Below, one piece after another: positions 1 to 5,499 of a stretch of 8,006 bases of DNA (the first letter of the stretch is position 1; each line of letters starts with the position of its first letter). The position numbers and the translations under genes were made by a program. The notes beneath the pieces are model-generated. The model was not told where the DNA came from. It made no database searches and worked only from the letters and a program-made list of their open reading frames with translations. Source of the stretch: Desulfonatronospira sp. GTDB lineage: Bacteria; Desulfobacterota; Desulfovibrionia; Desulfovibrionales; Desulfonatronovibrionaceae. The DNA is taken from positions 1 through 8,006 of the forward strand of contig PWGS01000047.1 in the NCBI GenBank assembly GCA_003554505.1, given 5' to 3'.

Positions 1-352
1 AAATAAAACCGGTGCAGGCTGTGTTGATGTCCACGGCGGCAATATTTCTGTGCCCCAGCTTTTCCAGGAGTATGCAGGCAGCATTGGGGATCAGGGCGTC
101 CGGAGTGAAGGTGGCCACAATGATGTGTGTAAGCTCCCGGGGGGCAAGCGAGGCTTGTTCCAGGGCCAGGATGGATGAATGGTATGCAAGGTCGGAACAG
201 GCCTGGTCAGTACATACATGTCTCTGCTTGATACCCGTCCTGGTGGTTATCCACTCATCCGAGGTATCCATGAGGAGTTCGAAGTCATGGTTGGTCATGA
301 CTTTTTTGGGTACGTAGTAGCCAAGTCCTGTTAAACAGCAGTTGTTCTTCAT
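1..352 (-). CDS. fabH: 3-oxoacyl-ACP synthase III (FabH), N-terminal part, cut by window edge
   Basis: FabH condenses acetyl-CoA (or another short acyl-CoA) with malonyl-ACP in the cytoplasm, the first elongation step of type II fatty acid synthesis. The visible 117 residues follow the family closely: GLGYYVPKKVMTN at residues 9-21, TSDEWITTRTGI at 30-41, SDLA at 53-56, a TFTPDALIPNAAC segment near 81-93, and DINTACTGF at 108-116. The last of these holds the presumed active-site cysteine C113 (C112 in E. coli). The catalytic His and Asn lie outside the window. ATG at 352 is the only sensible start: the frame upstream has no ATG, GTG or TTG before a stop at 434-436, although no good Shine-Dalgarno precedes it. 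It lies 273 nt downstream of plsX in the same orientation and is probably in the same operon. Identity is confident. Confidence 0.93.
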   Translation of the reverse strand, partial: MKNNCCLTGLGYYVPKKVMTNHDFELLMDTSDEWITTRTGIKQRHVCTDQACSDLAYHSSILALEQASLAPRELTHIIVATFTPDALIPNAACILLEKLGHRNIAAVDINTACTGFI

Positions 353-625
353 TTCAAAAGTATCTGTCGAGGCCGTTTTTGAGGCCGTCGACGCCTGCAG
401 CAGGGCCCTGTTAGAGGATTGAGAGATTATGGATTATGGAGTATGGATTAATGCTGAAGCAAAATCCGTTGCGCTTACGCTCTACTCATCAGGCTGATGG
501 TACAAACCAACAACCAGGAACCGGCTCGACTGCAAAAAGTGTAATAAAGATCCGATGCAACAAGTTAGCTGAACAAGATTTTTTGTACTTTGCCCCCTGC
601 ATGTAAGAAAACCGGTTCACCAGGG
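353..625. other. Repeat-rich spacer between plsX and fabH
   Basis: These 273 nt carry no convincing reading frame. From left to right they contain a 12-nt-period direct repeat of GAGGCCGT (369-376 and 381-388), a perfect 10-bp palindrome CAGGGCCCTG (401-410), a heptamer-like repeat of TTATGGA type (about 427-449), a small hairpin CATCA-GGC-TGATG (487-499), and CTGCAAAAAGT (530-540). The last recurs inverted at 2678-2688. I see no clear terminator after plsX and no convincing promoter for fabH, so read-through is plausible. The spacer is long for a plsX-fabH junction. Confidence 0.5.
427..449. repeat. Short tandem repeat of TTATGGA-type heptamers
   Basis: Three imperfect copies of a 7-nt unit (TTATGGA, TTATGGA, GTATGGA) follow one another, then a partial TTA. 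It is AT-rich compared with the surrounding genes and lies in the plsX-fabH spacer. Too short to assign a role. Confidence 0.6.
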
Positions 626-1684
626 TCAAGCCGAGTGATTTTTAACCTGGGGGCGTTTGCCGAACATCCCGATTTCCTGGTTTTGACCCAGGCCTTCCGC
701 CAGGTGCTCATTCGCCCGGTTGCGCACGAACTCTCCGGCCATGAGTACGGCATTGGTAATGGCCTTGGAGTTGGAGGAACCGTGGCATACGATGCCGATA
801 CCGTTGAGGCCCAGCAGAGGGGCGCCTCCGTATTCGGCATAATCAATGTGCCTGCCGAATCTTTTAAGGGCCCTGATGCCCAGAAGAAAGCCCAGCCTGG
901 CCAGCAGGCTTTTTTTGACTTCCGCCTTGAGTATGCGGCTTAAAGACATGGCCAGCCCTTCCATGAGCTTCAGGGAGACATTGCCCACGAAGCCGTCGCA
1001 AACGACGACGTCTGCTTTTCCGGCAAAAAAGTCCCTGCCTTCAACATTGCCGATAAAGTTCATGGATGAAGATTTGAAAAGCTTTATGGTTTCCAGCACC
1101 AGCTTGTTGCCCTTGCCCTCTTCTTCGCCGATGCTCAGCACCCCGATGCGCGGGTTTTTTATGTGCAGGACGTCCCGGGCAAAGACATCGGCCATGAGTC
1201 CGAACTGGATCAGGTGATAAGGCTTGCACTCAACATTGGCCCCGACATCCACCAGTACCAGGGGCTCTTTTTTTTCCGTGGGCAGAATGGAGGCCAGAGC
1301 CGGACGTTCAATGCCCTTGATGCGGCCCAGAGTGAACATGCCGCAGGCCAGGGTGGCTCCGGAATTGCCGGCGCTGACCACGCCATGGGCCGTTTTTTCG
1401 CGCACAGACTTGAAGGCGGCCTGGATGGAAGAATTTTTCTTGCGGCGAAGGGCCTCTGAAGGCTTGTCATTCATGGCCACCACTTCAGGGGCATGCAGGA
1501 CTTCCAGCTGGAGATTTCCAGTTTTCTGTTTTGCCAGGGCCTGCTGGATCTTTGCCTCATCCCCCACCAGCACCAGGCCCAGGTTGTCCTGCCTGGCGGC
1601 TTCCAGGCTTCCGGGAACGACCACGTCCGGGCCGGAGTCGCCGCCCATGGCGTCCACTGCTATCCAGGGCTTAATCGGACTCAT
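626..1684 (-). CDS. plsX: Phosphate acyltransferase PlsX
   Basis: PlsX converts acyl-ACP plus phosphate to acyl-phosphate, the acyl donor for PlsY in phosphatidic acid synthesis. It is a soluble, membrane-associated enzyme. The 352 residues match the usual length (E. coli 356). Family features in order are IAVDAMGGDSGPD at 8-20, GVVSAGNSGA at 101-110 followed by TLACGMFTLGRI, RPALASILPT at 127-136, LVDVGANVECKP at 144-155, GVLSIGEEEGKGN at 181-193, NFIGNVEGRD at 209-218, VVVCDGFVGNVSLK at 226-239, and EYGGAPLLGLNG near 284-295. The ATG at 1684 puts the first core strand near residue 7, as expected. It overlaps the last 14 nt of rpmF and has no clear ribosome site of its own, so translation is probably coupled to rpmF. 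The reading frame is complete, ending TGA at 626-628. Confidence 0.97.
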   Translation of the reverse strand: MSPIKPWIAVDAMGGDSGPDVVVPGSLEAARQDNLGLVLVGDEAKIQQALAKQKTGNLQLEVLHAPEVVAMNDKPSEALRRKKNSSIQAAFKSVREKTAHGVVSAGNSGATLACGMFTLGRIKGIERPALASILPTEKKEPLVLVDVGANVECKPYHLIQFGLMADVFARDVLHIKNPRIGVLSIGEEEGKGNKLVLETIKLFKSSSMNFIGNVEGRDFFAGKADVVVCDGFVGNVSLKLMEGLAMSLSRILKAEVKKSLLARLGFLLGIRALKRFGRHIDYAEYGGAPLLGLNGIGIVCHGSSNSKAITNAVLMAGEFVRNRANEHLAEGLGQNQEIGMFGKRPQVKNHSA

Positions 1685-1859
1685 CCGCGGTGGATTTGAT
1701 GTATGTCCGGCTTCTGTAAGTTCCGCACTGCGGGCATACTCTGTGTGGCAGGGAAGCTTCCCCGCAGTCGCAGTAGATCACATTGGGGGCGGGAATCTGG
1801 TCGTGTGACCGGCGCATTCCCTTTTTGGATCTGGAAGTTTTCTTCTTGGGTAAAGCCAT
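1671..1859 (-). CDS. rpmF: 50S ribosomal protein L32 (bL32), zinc-binding form
   Basis: bL32 is a small protein of the large ribosomal subunit. The 62-residue product begins MALPKKKTSRSKKGMRRSH, the basic N-terminal signature of the family, and has a zinc-ribbon set of cysteines C30, C32, C42 and C45 (CDCG and CPQCG). It is therefore the cysteine-containing form. A Shine-Dalgarno GAGAGG (about 1864-1870) lies a few bases before the ATG and overlaps the end of the DUF177 gene region; the gap between the genes is 11 nt. Its 3' end overlaps plsX. The DUF177-rpmF-plsX order is widely conserved in bacteria and supports all three calls. Confidence 0.97.
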   Translation of the reverse strand: MALPKKKTSRSKKGMRRSHDQIPAPNVIYCDCGEASLPHRVCPQCGTYRSRTYIKSTADESD

Positions 1860-1870
1860 TATGAACCTCT

Positions 1871-2398
1871 CTATCGATTTATTTTCAAATTTCTGAATAC
1901 CGCCAGCCTGGGATCCAGGGATTCTTCAGGGCAGACGCAAAGACCTGTATTGATATTTTCTCCGCAGGCAGGGCAGATTCCTTTGCAGTCTCCGGTGCAA
2001 AGCGGTTTATCCGGTAGAGCCAGAATGAAATGTTCCCAGGCCAGTTGTTCCGGACTGAACCACCATTGACCGTTTTCAAATTTAAGGGGGCTGAGGCCGG
2101 GAGGATCTTCCGGATCTGCTTCAAAGCTTTCGTACGCGTCAATGTTGTAGTCTATGTCCACGTTGCCCGGCTCCAAACAACGCGAGCAGGTCATGACCAC
2201 CTGTCCCTTGATCCCCCCCCTGAAGTAGACTCCTTCGGGCTGGGGCAGAACTTCCAGGGGGGACACCAGACTTTTTTCCATGCGACAGTCAAGTTCGTAT
2301 TTTTCCCATAAGAGGGCCCATCCGGGATCGTCCTGAAAGGAAAATTTTAACCCCTGGTCCGGGATTTCTGCTAAGGGCAGCCAGTCTGAAAGCAGCAT
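1871..2398 (-). CDS. DUF177 / YceD-family protein
   Basis: This is a 175-residue member of the DUF177 (YceD) family, normally encoded just upstream of rpmF. Family members have been linked to 23S rRNA accumulation; the molecular function here is inferred only from that. The sequence shows CSRCLEP at 71-77, then a cysteine cluster CTGDCKGICPACG at 134-146 and CVC at 154-156, and a closing DPRLAVFRNLK at 162-172. All are typical of the zinc-ribbon-like bacterial form. Eight cysteines fall in these motifs. The ATG at 2398 lies about 14 nt downstream of the predicted transcription start and has only a weak GGA ribosome site seven bases upstream. It is the first gene of the leftward operon. Confidence 0.93.
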   Translation of the reverse strand: MLLSDWLPLAEIPDQGLKFSFQDDPGWALLWEKYELDCRMEKSLVSPLEVLPQPEGVYFRGGIKGQVVMTCSRCLEPGNVDIDYNIDAYESFEADPEDPPGLSPLKFENGQWWFSPEQLAWEHFILALPDKPLCTGDCKGICPACGENINTGLCVCPEESLDPRLAVFRNLKINR

Positions 2399-2418
2399 GT
2401 CTTAATCCAAAAAGTTTT

Positions 2419-2446
2419 ATTATCCTGTTATGGTGGAGTATGTCAA
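2419..2446 (-). promoter_or_regulatory. Sigma-70-type promoter for the DUF177-rpmF-plsX operon
   Basis: Read on the minus strand there is a perfect -35 box TTGACA (2446-2441), a 16-nt spacer, and a -10 box GATAAT (2424-2419), which matches five of six consensus bases. Transcription would start near 2412, leaving a leader of only about 14 nt before the DUF177 ATG at 2398. This is the clearest promoter in the window. Strength and start site are inferred. Confidence 0.75.
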
Positions 2447-2598
2447 GATTTTACTCTTGCCATTTTTAAACCAAGAAGCTATAGTATTATCTTTGCCCTG
2501 CAGCCGTTTTGGGATGACCTAAGTGCAAAGAGTCCTCAAGCTGGATCAGTTTAATAAGCGGCATTCAGCAACTCTTTGATTTTACTGTTATCTGTTAT

Positions 2599-2671
2599 CC
2601 TGCCACGCGTCCTGCCACGCGTCCTGCCACGCGCTTCGCGTGGTTCGCGTGGTTCGCGCGCTTCGCGTGCC
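2599..2671. repeat. Compound tandem/inverted repeat forming a GC-rich hairpin
   Basis: Three 12-nt units of CCTGCCACGCGT (2599-2610, 2611-2622, 2623-2634, the last ending in C) are followed by four 9-nt units of TTCGCGTGG type (2635-2643, 2644-2652, 2653-2661, 2662-2671). The two arrays are complementary. CCACGCG at 2627-2633 pairs with CGCGTGG at 2637-2643 across a 3-nt loop, and CCACGCG at 2615-2621 pairs with CGCGTGG at 2646-2652. Unit 1 can pair partly with the outer units. The result is a tiered hairpin with asymmetric internal loops. There is no T-run beside it, so it is not a standard terminator. Confidence 0.85.
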
Positions 2672-2700
2672 AAAATGACTTTTTGCAGGCGCATCTTGGG

Positions 2701-2727
2701 CGGCATCCGCGTTTATGCCGACATAAA
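2701..2727 (+). promoter_or_regulatory. Two overlapping small hairpins in the rpmB leader
   Basis: CGGCAT (2701-2706) can pair with ATGCCG (2715-2720), and TTTATG (2712-2717) can pair with CATAAA (2722-2727). The two stems share bases 2715-2717 and cannot form together. They lie about 70 nt before the rpmB start. The arrangement resembles a simple RNA switch, but six-base stems are easily found by chance, so the regulatory reading is speculative. Confidence 0.25.
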
Positions 2728-2797
2728 TGAGTAAGTCATGGATCAGGATGTGTAAACAGCAGGCCTGAAATATTTTTTAATGCCAAGGAGTAAGATT

Positions 2798-3004
2798 ATG
2801 ACCAAGCAATGTGAAGTCTGCGGCAAGAAGCCCGCCACCGGCAATAACGTCAGCCACGCCAACAATCATACCAGGAGAAGGTTTATGCCCAACCTGCGCC
2901 GGGTCAGGGCTCAACTGCCCCAGGGCCGGGTAAGAAAGATCCGGGTCTGCCCCAGGTGCCTGCGATCCGGTGCAGTAGTCAAGCCCGCAGCCGGTTCCGC
3001 CTGA
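2798..3004 (+). CDS. rpmB: 50S ribosomal protein L28 (bL28), zinc-binding form
   Basis: bL28 is a small protein of the large ribosomal subunit. The 68-residue product begins [20 protein letters not shown] and continues with the family's [15 protein letters not shown] stretch (22-36). Cysteines C5, C8, C51 and C54 (CEVC and CPRC) make it the zinc-binding form. I chose the ATG at 2798 over an in-frame ATG at 2780 because a perfect AAGGAG (2785-2790) lies seven bases before it and would fall inside the longer version, and because L28 proteins start at this point. It is followed 11 nt later by the DUF169 gene, which has its own ribosome site. Confidence 0.97.
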   Translation: MTKQCEVCGKKPATGNNVSHANNHTRRRFMPNLRRVRAQLPQGRVRKIRVCPRCLRSGAVVKPAAGSA

Positions 3005-3015
3005 AGGGGGATTTT

Positions 3016-3843
3016 ATGCAGAGCAGGATTGCATCCATCCTGAAGCTCAAATACCAGCCGGCAGCCCTGGTCTGGTCCGATGAAAAGCCTGCCGGGGCAA
3101 TAGAGTTCAAGCCGGATCGCTGGGGCTGCGTCATGTTTTCCCTGGCCAGCGTGGTTAAGGGCAGAACCGCAGTATTCAGCCGCCGGAGCTATGGATGCTG
3201 GGGTGGAGGCGTGGGTCTGGGATTCGGCAACAAGTACCAGGATTTTCCAGGCGGCCAGGAATGTTTTTACAATTTCCTGTCCAGCGGGAATAAGAGTTCA
3301 GAACAGGGCAGGGCTGTGGGCGAGAAAATCAGGGAAGCAGGCCTGGGAGAGTTTTGCGATGATTTTCTGGAAGGGGAACGCTACCTCAAAAGCCCTGACC
3401 ATGTTCGTTCCTTTGTAGATGCTTTACCCATTACAGAAGTGCCGGCGGAGTACGTGGTGCTCAAGCCCCTGCAGCAGGCTGATGAAGAAAACGAAAATGT
3501 GCAGGTGGTTACTTTTCTGGTGGATGCAGACCAGTTGTGCGCTCTGGTGGTCCTGGCCAACCATGGCCGCCACAGTTTCAACAACGTGAGCATTCCATTT
3601 GTGGCCGGATGCCAGGCCATTGCCCTTCTGCCCTATGCCGAGGGTCTCAAGGAAGAGCCCGGGGCAGTTGTGGGGCTCATGGACCCCTCGGCCCGAAAGC
3701 ATTTGCGCAGGATGCTGGACAGAAACCTCATGTCCTTTTCCATGCCCCTGACTCTTTTCAAGGAGATGGAAAACAACGTGGACAACAGCTTTTTGTTCAG
3801 GAATACGTGGCAGGCCATTGCGGGTGGTACAGAAGAAAAGTAA
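3016..3843 (+). CDS. DUF169 (COG2043-type) family protein, function unknown
   Basis: This 275-residue soluble protein resembles the DUF169 family; I do not know its reaction. Supporting segments are EKPAGAIEFKPDRWGCVMFSL early (about 23-43), RSYGCWGGGVGLGFG (57-71), VPAEYVVLKPL (142-152), FVAGCQAIALLP (195-206), and GLMDPSARKHLR (220-231). C38, C61 and C199 sit within these conserved-looking motifs and could bind a metal or cofactor; that is inference. No signal peptide or membrane segment is apparent. The ATG at 3016 is preferred over an upstream ATG at 2956, which would run through rpmB, because AAGGGGG (3004-3010) lies five bases before it. It is probably cotranscribed with rpmB. I see no link in function to L28. 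Confidence 0.8.
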   Translation: MQSRIASILKLKYQPAALVWSDEKPAGAIEFKPDRWGCVMFSLASVVKGRTAVFSRRSYGCWGGGVGLGFGNKYQDFPGGQECFYNFLSSGNKSSEQGRAVGEKIREAGLGEFCDDFLEGERYLKSPDHVRSFVDALPITEVPAEYVVLKPLQQADEENENVQVVTFLVDADQLCALVVLANHGRHSFNNVSIPFVAGCQAIALLPYAEGLKEEPGAVVGLMDPSARKHLRRMLDRNLMSFSMPLTLFKEMENNVDNSFLFRNTWQAIAGGTEEK

Positions 3844-3852
3844 ACGAGTCCC

Positions 3853-3907
3853 GGCCGGCTTGAACCTGGGTGCCCTTGGCATATAGCGGTCATACCGGCC
3901 TTTATTT
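3853..3907 (+). terminator. Weak candidate terminator after the DUF169 gene
   Basis: GGCCGG (3853-3858) can pair with CCGGCC (3895-3900), which is followed at once by TTTATTT. The loop of 36 nt is long and contains a small TGCC-CTT-GGCA hairpin, so the structure is not a classic intrinsic terminator. It is the only candidate near the end of the rpmB-DUF169 unit. Confidence 0.3.
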
Positions 3908-4012
3908 CAAGTATTCAGGAAGCTGCCACGCCCTTGCGGCGGTATCCCATGATGCAGCCCCTGCAAATCAGTTGCCCAGGAGCTCAACGCTGGGATTACT
4001 TACTGCCGGCCA

Positions 4013-4372
4013 TTACATGGTATTGTCCGCTGTAATCTGACCGTAACGGGTAAGTCCCACACCAATTCCATATACCTGGAAAAGACCTTCTGCCTTGTGC
4101 TTCACCACCCCTTAAATCCAGAATTCACGCGTTTTCTGCTGCATGAGGACCGTCCGGATTCCTCTATATCGCCAGAGTCCATCCCTGTCCCAATCCGGCT
4201 TTAGGTCCTTGATAACCTTTGAACATGTCCTGATCTTCATGTCTTCAGGGTAAAGGTCAACCCACTTTAAGCTGCCTGAAGTTTTGCTGTTCAGGCACAT
4301 TATCTTAAGATCTTTGACCTGAACCTCCAGGTCGGGTAGGCAACTAAGCCTGTACCCTGTGTTTGCAAATCA
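4013..4372 (-). pseudogene. Possible gene remnant on the minus strand (speculative)
   Basis: Reading leftward, one frame is open from about 4372 to a TAA at 4112-4114 (with an ATG at 4300 giving 62 residues). It continues in the same frame after that stop for 32 more codons to a TAA at 4013-4015. The translation looks protein-like, with segments such as KVIKDLKPDWDRDGLWRYRG before the stop and AEGLFQVYGIGVGLTRYGQI after it. I cannot match it to any family. There is no ribosome site before the ATG at 4300. It could be a decayed gene with one nonsense mutation, a short real gene, or chance. Confidence 0.18.
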
Positions 4373-4467
4373 AAATCAGGCAGTGCATTGGGTCCTGGAG
4401 CAGGCCGGGCAATAAGATGCAGGGACAAGAAAGGTTTTTTATCTGTTCAGACATGTGTTTGCAAACA
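4358..4467. promoter_or_regulatory. Paired TGTTTGCAAA motifs upstream of the kinase gene
   Basis: A perfect 12-bp palindrome TGTTTGCAAACA lies at 4456-4467, 57 nt before the kinase start codon. A matching TGTGTTTGCAAA occurs at 4358-4369 and again at 4454-4465, exactly 96 bp apart. Palindromes of this size in front of a gene are typical of dimeric regulator sites, and two related copies strengthen the idea. The regulator is unknown. Confidence 0.35.
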
Positions 4468-4524
4468 TCAGGATGAGCAGGTTCAGGGCTTATCGTTTTT
4501 ATTTGGCAAATATGGAGGAGAGTC

Positions 4525-5433
4525 ATGCAGGTTGAGATTCAAAAAGAAATCGCGCTCACCCCGGAAGACAGTGTGCTCATGGATATGCACAGCCTTTACA
4601 ATATTATCAACATAATCTCCGGGGAATTGCAGATTCTGGAAATGATGTCCGGAGACGAGAGAGCCCTCAAGGACTGCGTGGACCTCTGCTTCAGGATAAA
4701 GGACGGTATGGGCAGTAAGGAAAGCATACTTGAAAATGCAAGAAGCATGGACCAGCATGCCGGGTTTATCCGGAAGCGACTGCAGGATTTTCTGGACAGC
4801 CATCCCGGCCTGAAAGATGATCCCCAGGCAGGAGAATCCAGGGCCAATATAGATTCAGTGCTGGGCATACTCAGGGTGCGGGCCCGGGAGGTCGTCAACC
4901 GCCTGGATGATCCGGAAAAATGGGAAGATCATGATTTAAACCAGCTCAAGCAGAACTTTCTGGACGTGTTCAGCGCCATGGAAAAAAACAGCAAGGGACG
5001 TTATCGTTTTGTGTTCAATCTGGCCAGGCAGGGCCCGGGTGACTATTTTATACACCTCAACTTCGAAAGTATTCAGGGAAACAGGATCAATATGCCCCCG
5101 GTTTTTCAGGACGTAATGCGGGACCTGATGGCCAATGCCCGCAAGTATACCGATCCCGGAGGAAAGGGGCTGGCAGGGCTGTATGGTGACGGTAGGAACA
5201 TCCATTTCCTGGTGGAGGATACTGGTTGCGGTATCCCTGAAAACGAACTGGAAAAGGTGGTGGATTATAAATTCCGGGGCAGCAATGTGCAGGAAAAAAG
5301 GACCATGGGGGGCGGGTTCGGCCTGACCAAGGTCTACAGTGTTGTCAGGCAGTTCGGCGGCAGGATGTGGATAGATTCGGAGGAAGGCAGCGGAACCAGG
5401 ATAACATTGCGCCTGCCCAGACCTCAGGGTTAA
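4525..5433 (+). CDS. Soluble sensor-less histidine kinase-like protein
   Basis: The 302-residue protein has a clear C-terminal HATPase_c domain of the histidine kinase type. The N box is DLMANARKYTDPGG (200-213) with N204, the G1 box is VEDTGCGIPE (230-239), an F-box-like KFRG lies at 249-252, and the G2 box is GGGFGLTKVY (262-271), followed by RMWIDSEEGSGTRITLRLP. The N-terminus carries DMHSLYNIINIISGE (20-34), which resembles an H box, with H22 the likely phosphoacceptor. About 150 mostly helical-looking residues lie between the two. No membrane segment, PAS, GAF or receiver domain is seen and no response regulator gene is adjacent, so partner and signal are unknown. The start follows a strong GGAGGAGAG two bases before the ATG. 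The gene is alone on its strand and converges on the ferritin gene. Confidence 0.85.
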   Translation: MQVEIQKEIALTPEDSVLMDMHSLYNIINIISGELQILEMMSGDERALKDCVDLCFRIKDGMGSKESILENARSMDQHAGFIRKRLQDFLDSHPGLKDDPQAGESRANIDSVLGILRVRAREVVNRLDDPEKWEDHDLNQLKQNFLDVFSAMEKNSKGRYRFVFNLARQGPGDYFIHLNFESIQGNRINMPPVFQDVMRDLMANARKYTDPGGKGLAGLYGDGRNIHFLVEDTGCGIPENELEKVVDYKFRGSNVQEKRTMGGGFGLTKVYSVVRQFGGRMWIDSEEGSGTRITLRLPRPQG

Positions 5434-5467
5434 AAAATGTGCCTGCAAAATTAATTTTACAGGCACA
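5432..5467 (-). terminator. Intrinsic terminator of the bioF-methyltransferase-ferritin set
   Basis: TGTGCCTG (5438-5445) pairs perfectly with CAGGCACA (5460-5467). The inner AAAA/TTTT (5447-5450, 5455-5458) extends the stem past one C-A mismatch. On the minus strand the stem is followed directly by six T residues (complement of 5432-5437), so it is a textbook intrinsic terminator for leftward transcription, 32 nt after the ferritin stop. On the plus strand the stem is not followed by a T-run, so it should work poorly for the kinase gene. The last two bases overlap the kinase stop codon. Confidence 0.85.
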
Positions 5468-5499
5468 AAGCCGTCCGGGTTGTCTGTGGCCTGACGAAT

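Larger units (their letters stand above)
2399..2797. other. Divergent intergenic region between DUF177 and rpmB
   Basis: The 399 nt between the divergent start codons hold no gene that I can support. The left part carries the DUF177 promoter (2419-2446). The centre carries a GC-rich compound hairpin repeat (2599-2671), and next to it ACTTTTTGCAG (2678-2688), the inverted copy of a sequence at 530-540. The right part has two overlapping small hairpins (2701-2727) before the rpmB ribosome site. I could not find a convincing plus-strand promoter for rpmB. Confidence 0.6.
3844..4524. other. Long intergenic region with no convincing gene
   Basis: These 681 nt separate DUF169 from the kinase gene. 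Contents: the weak terminator candidate near the left end; a possible decayed frame on the minus strand (4013-4372); a pair of TGTGTTTGCAAA sequences (4358-4369 and 4454-4465), the second within a perfect palindrome; and the kinase ribosome site GGAGGAGAG at 4514-4522. I found no RNA gene and no strong promoter on either strand. Confidence 0.5.

Noticed and set aside
590..943. Plus-strand frame of 117 codons opposite plsX
   Set aside because: It lies wholly within or against the plsX 3' end, has no ribosome site or family resemblance, and PlsX is unmistakable on the other strand.
1224..1808. Plus-strand frame of 194 codons across plsX and rpmF
   Set aside because: It is antisense to two confidently identified genes; its composition (Ser, Arg and Ala-rich) is typical of a shadow frame.
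2599..2671. CRISPR array or origin iterons
   Set aside because: Units are only 9-12 nt, directly abutting with no spacers, and complementary to each other. No cas gene or replication initiator is nearby.
2780..2797. Longer rpmB start at 2780
   Set aside because: It would place the perfect AAGGAG ribosome site inside the coding sequence and add six residues not found in L28 proteins.
4936..5466. Minus-strand frame of 176 codons opposite the kinase gene
   Set aside because: The kinase HATPase motifs lie on the plus strand over the same bases, and the minus-strand frame would run through the terminator hairpin and shows no motif.
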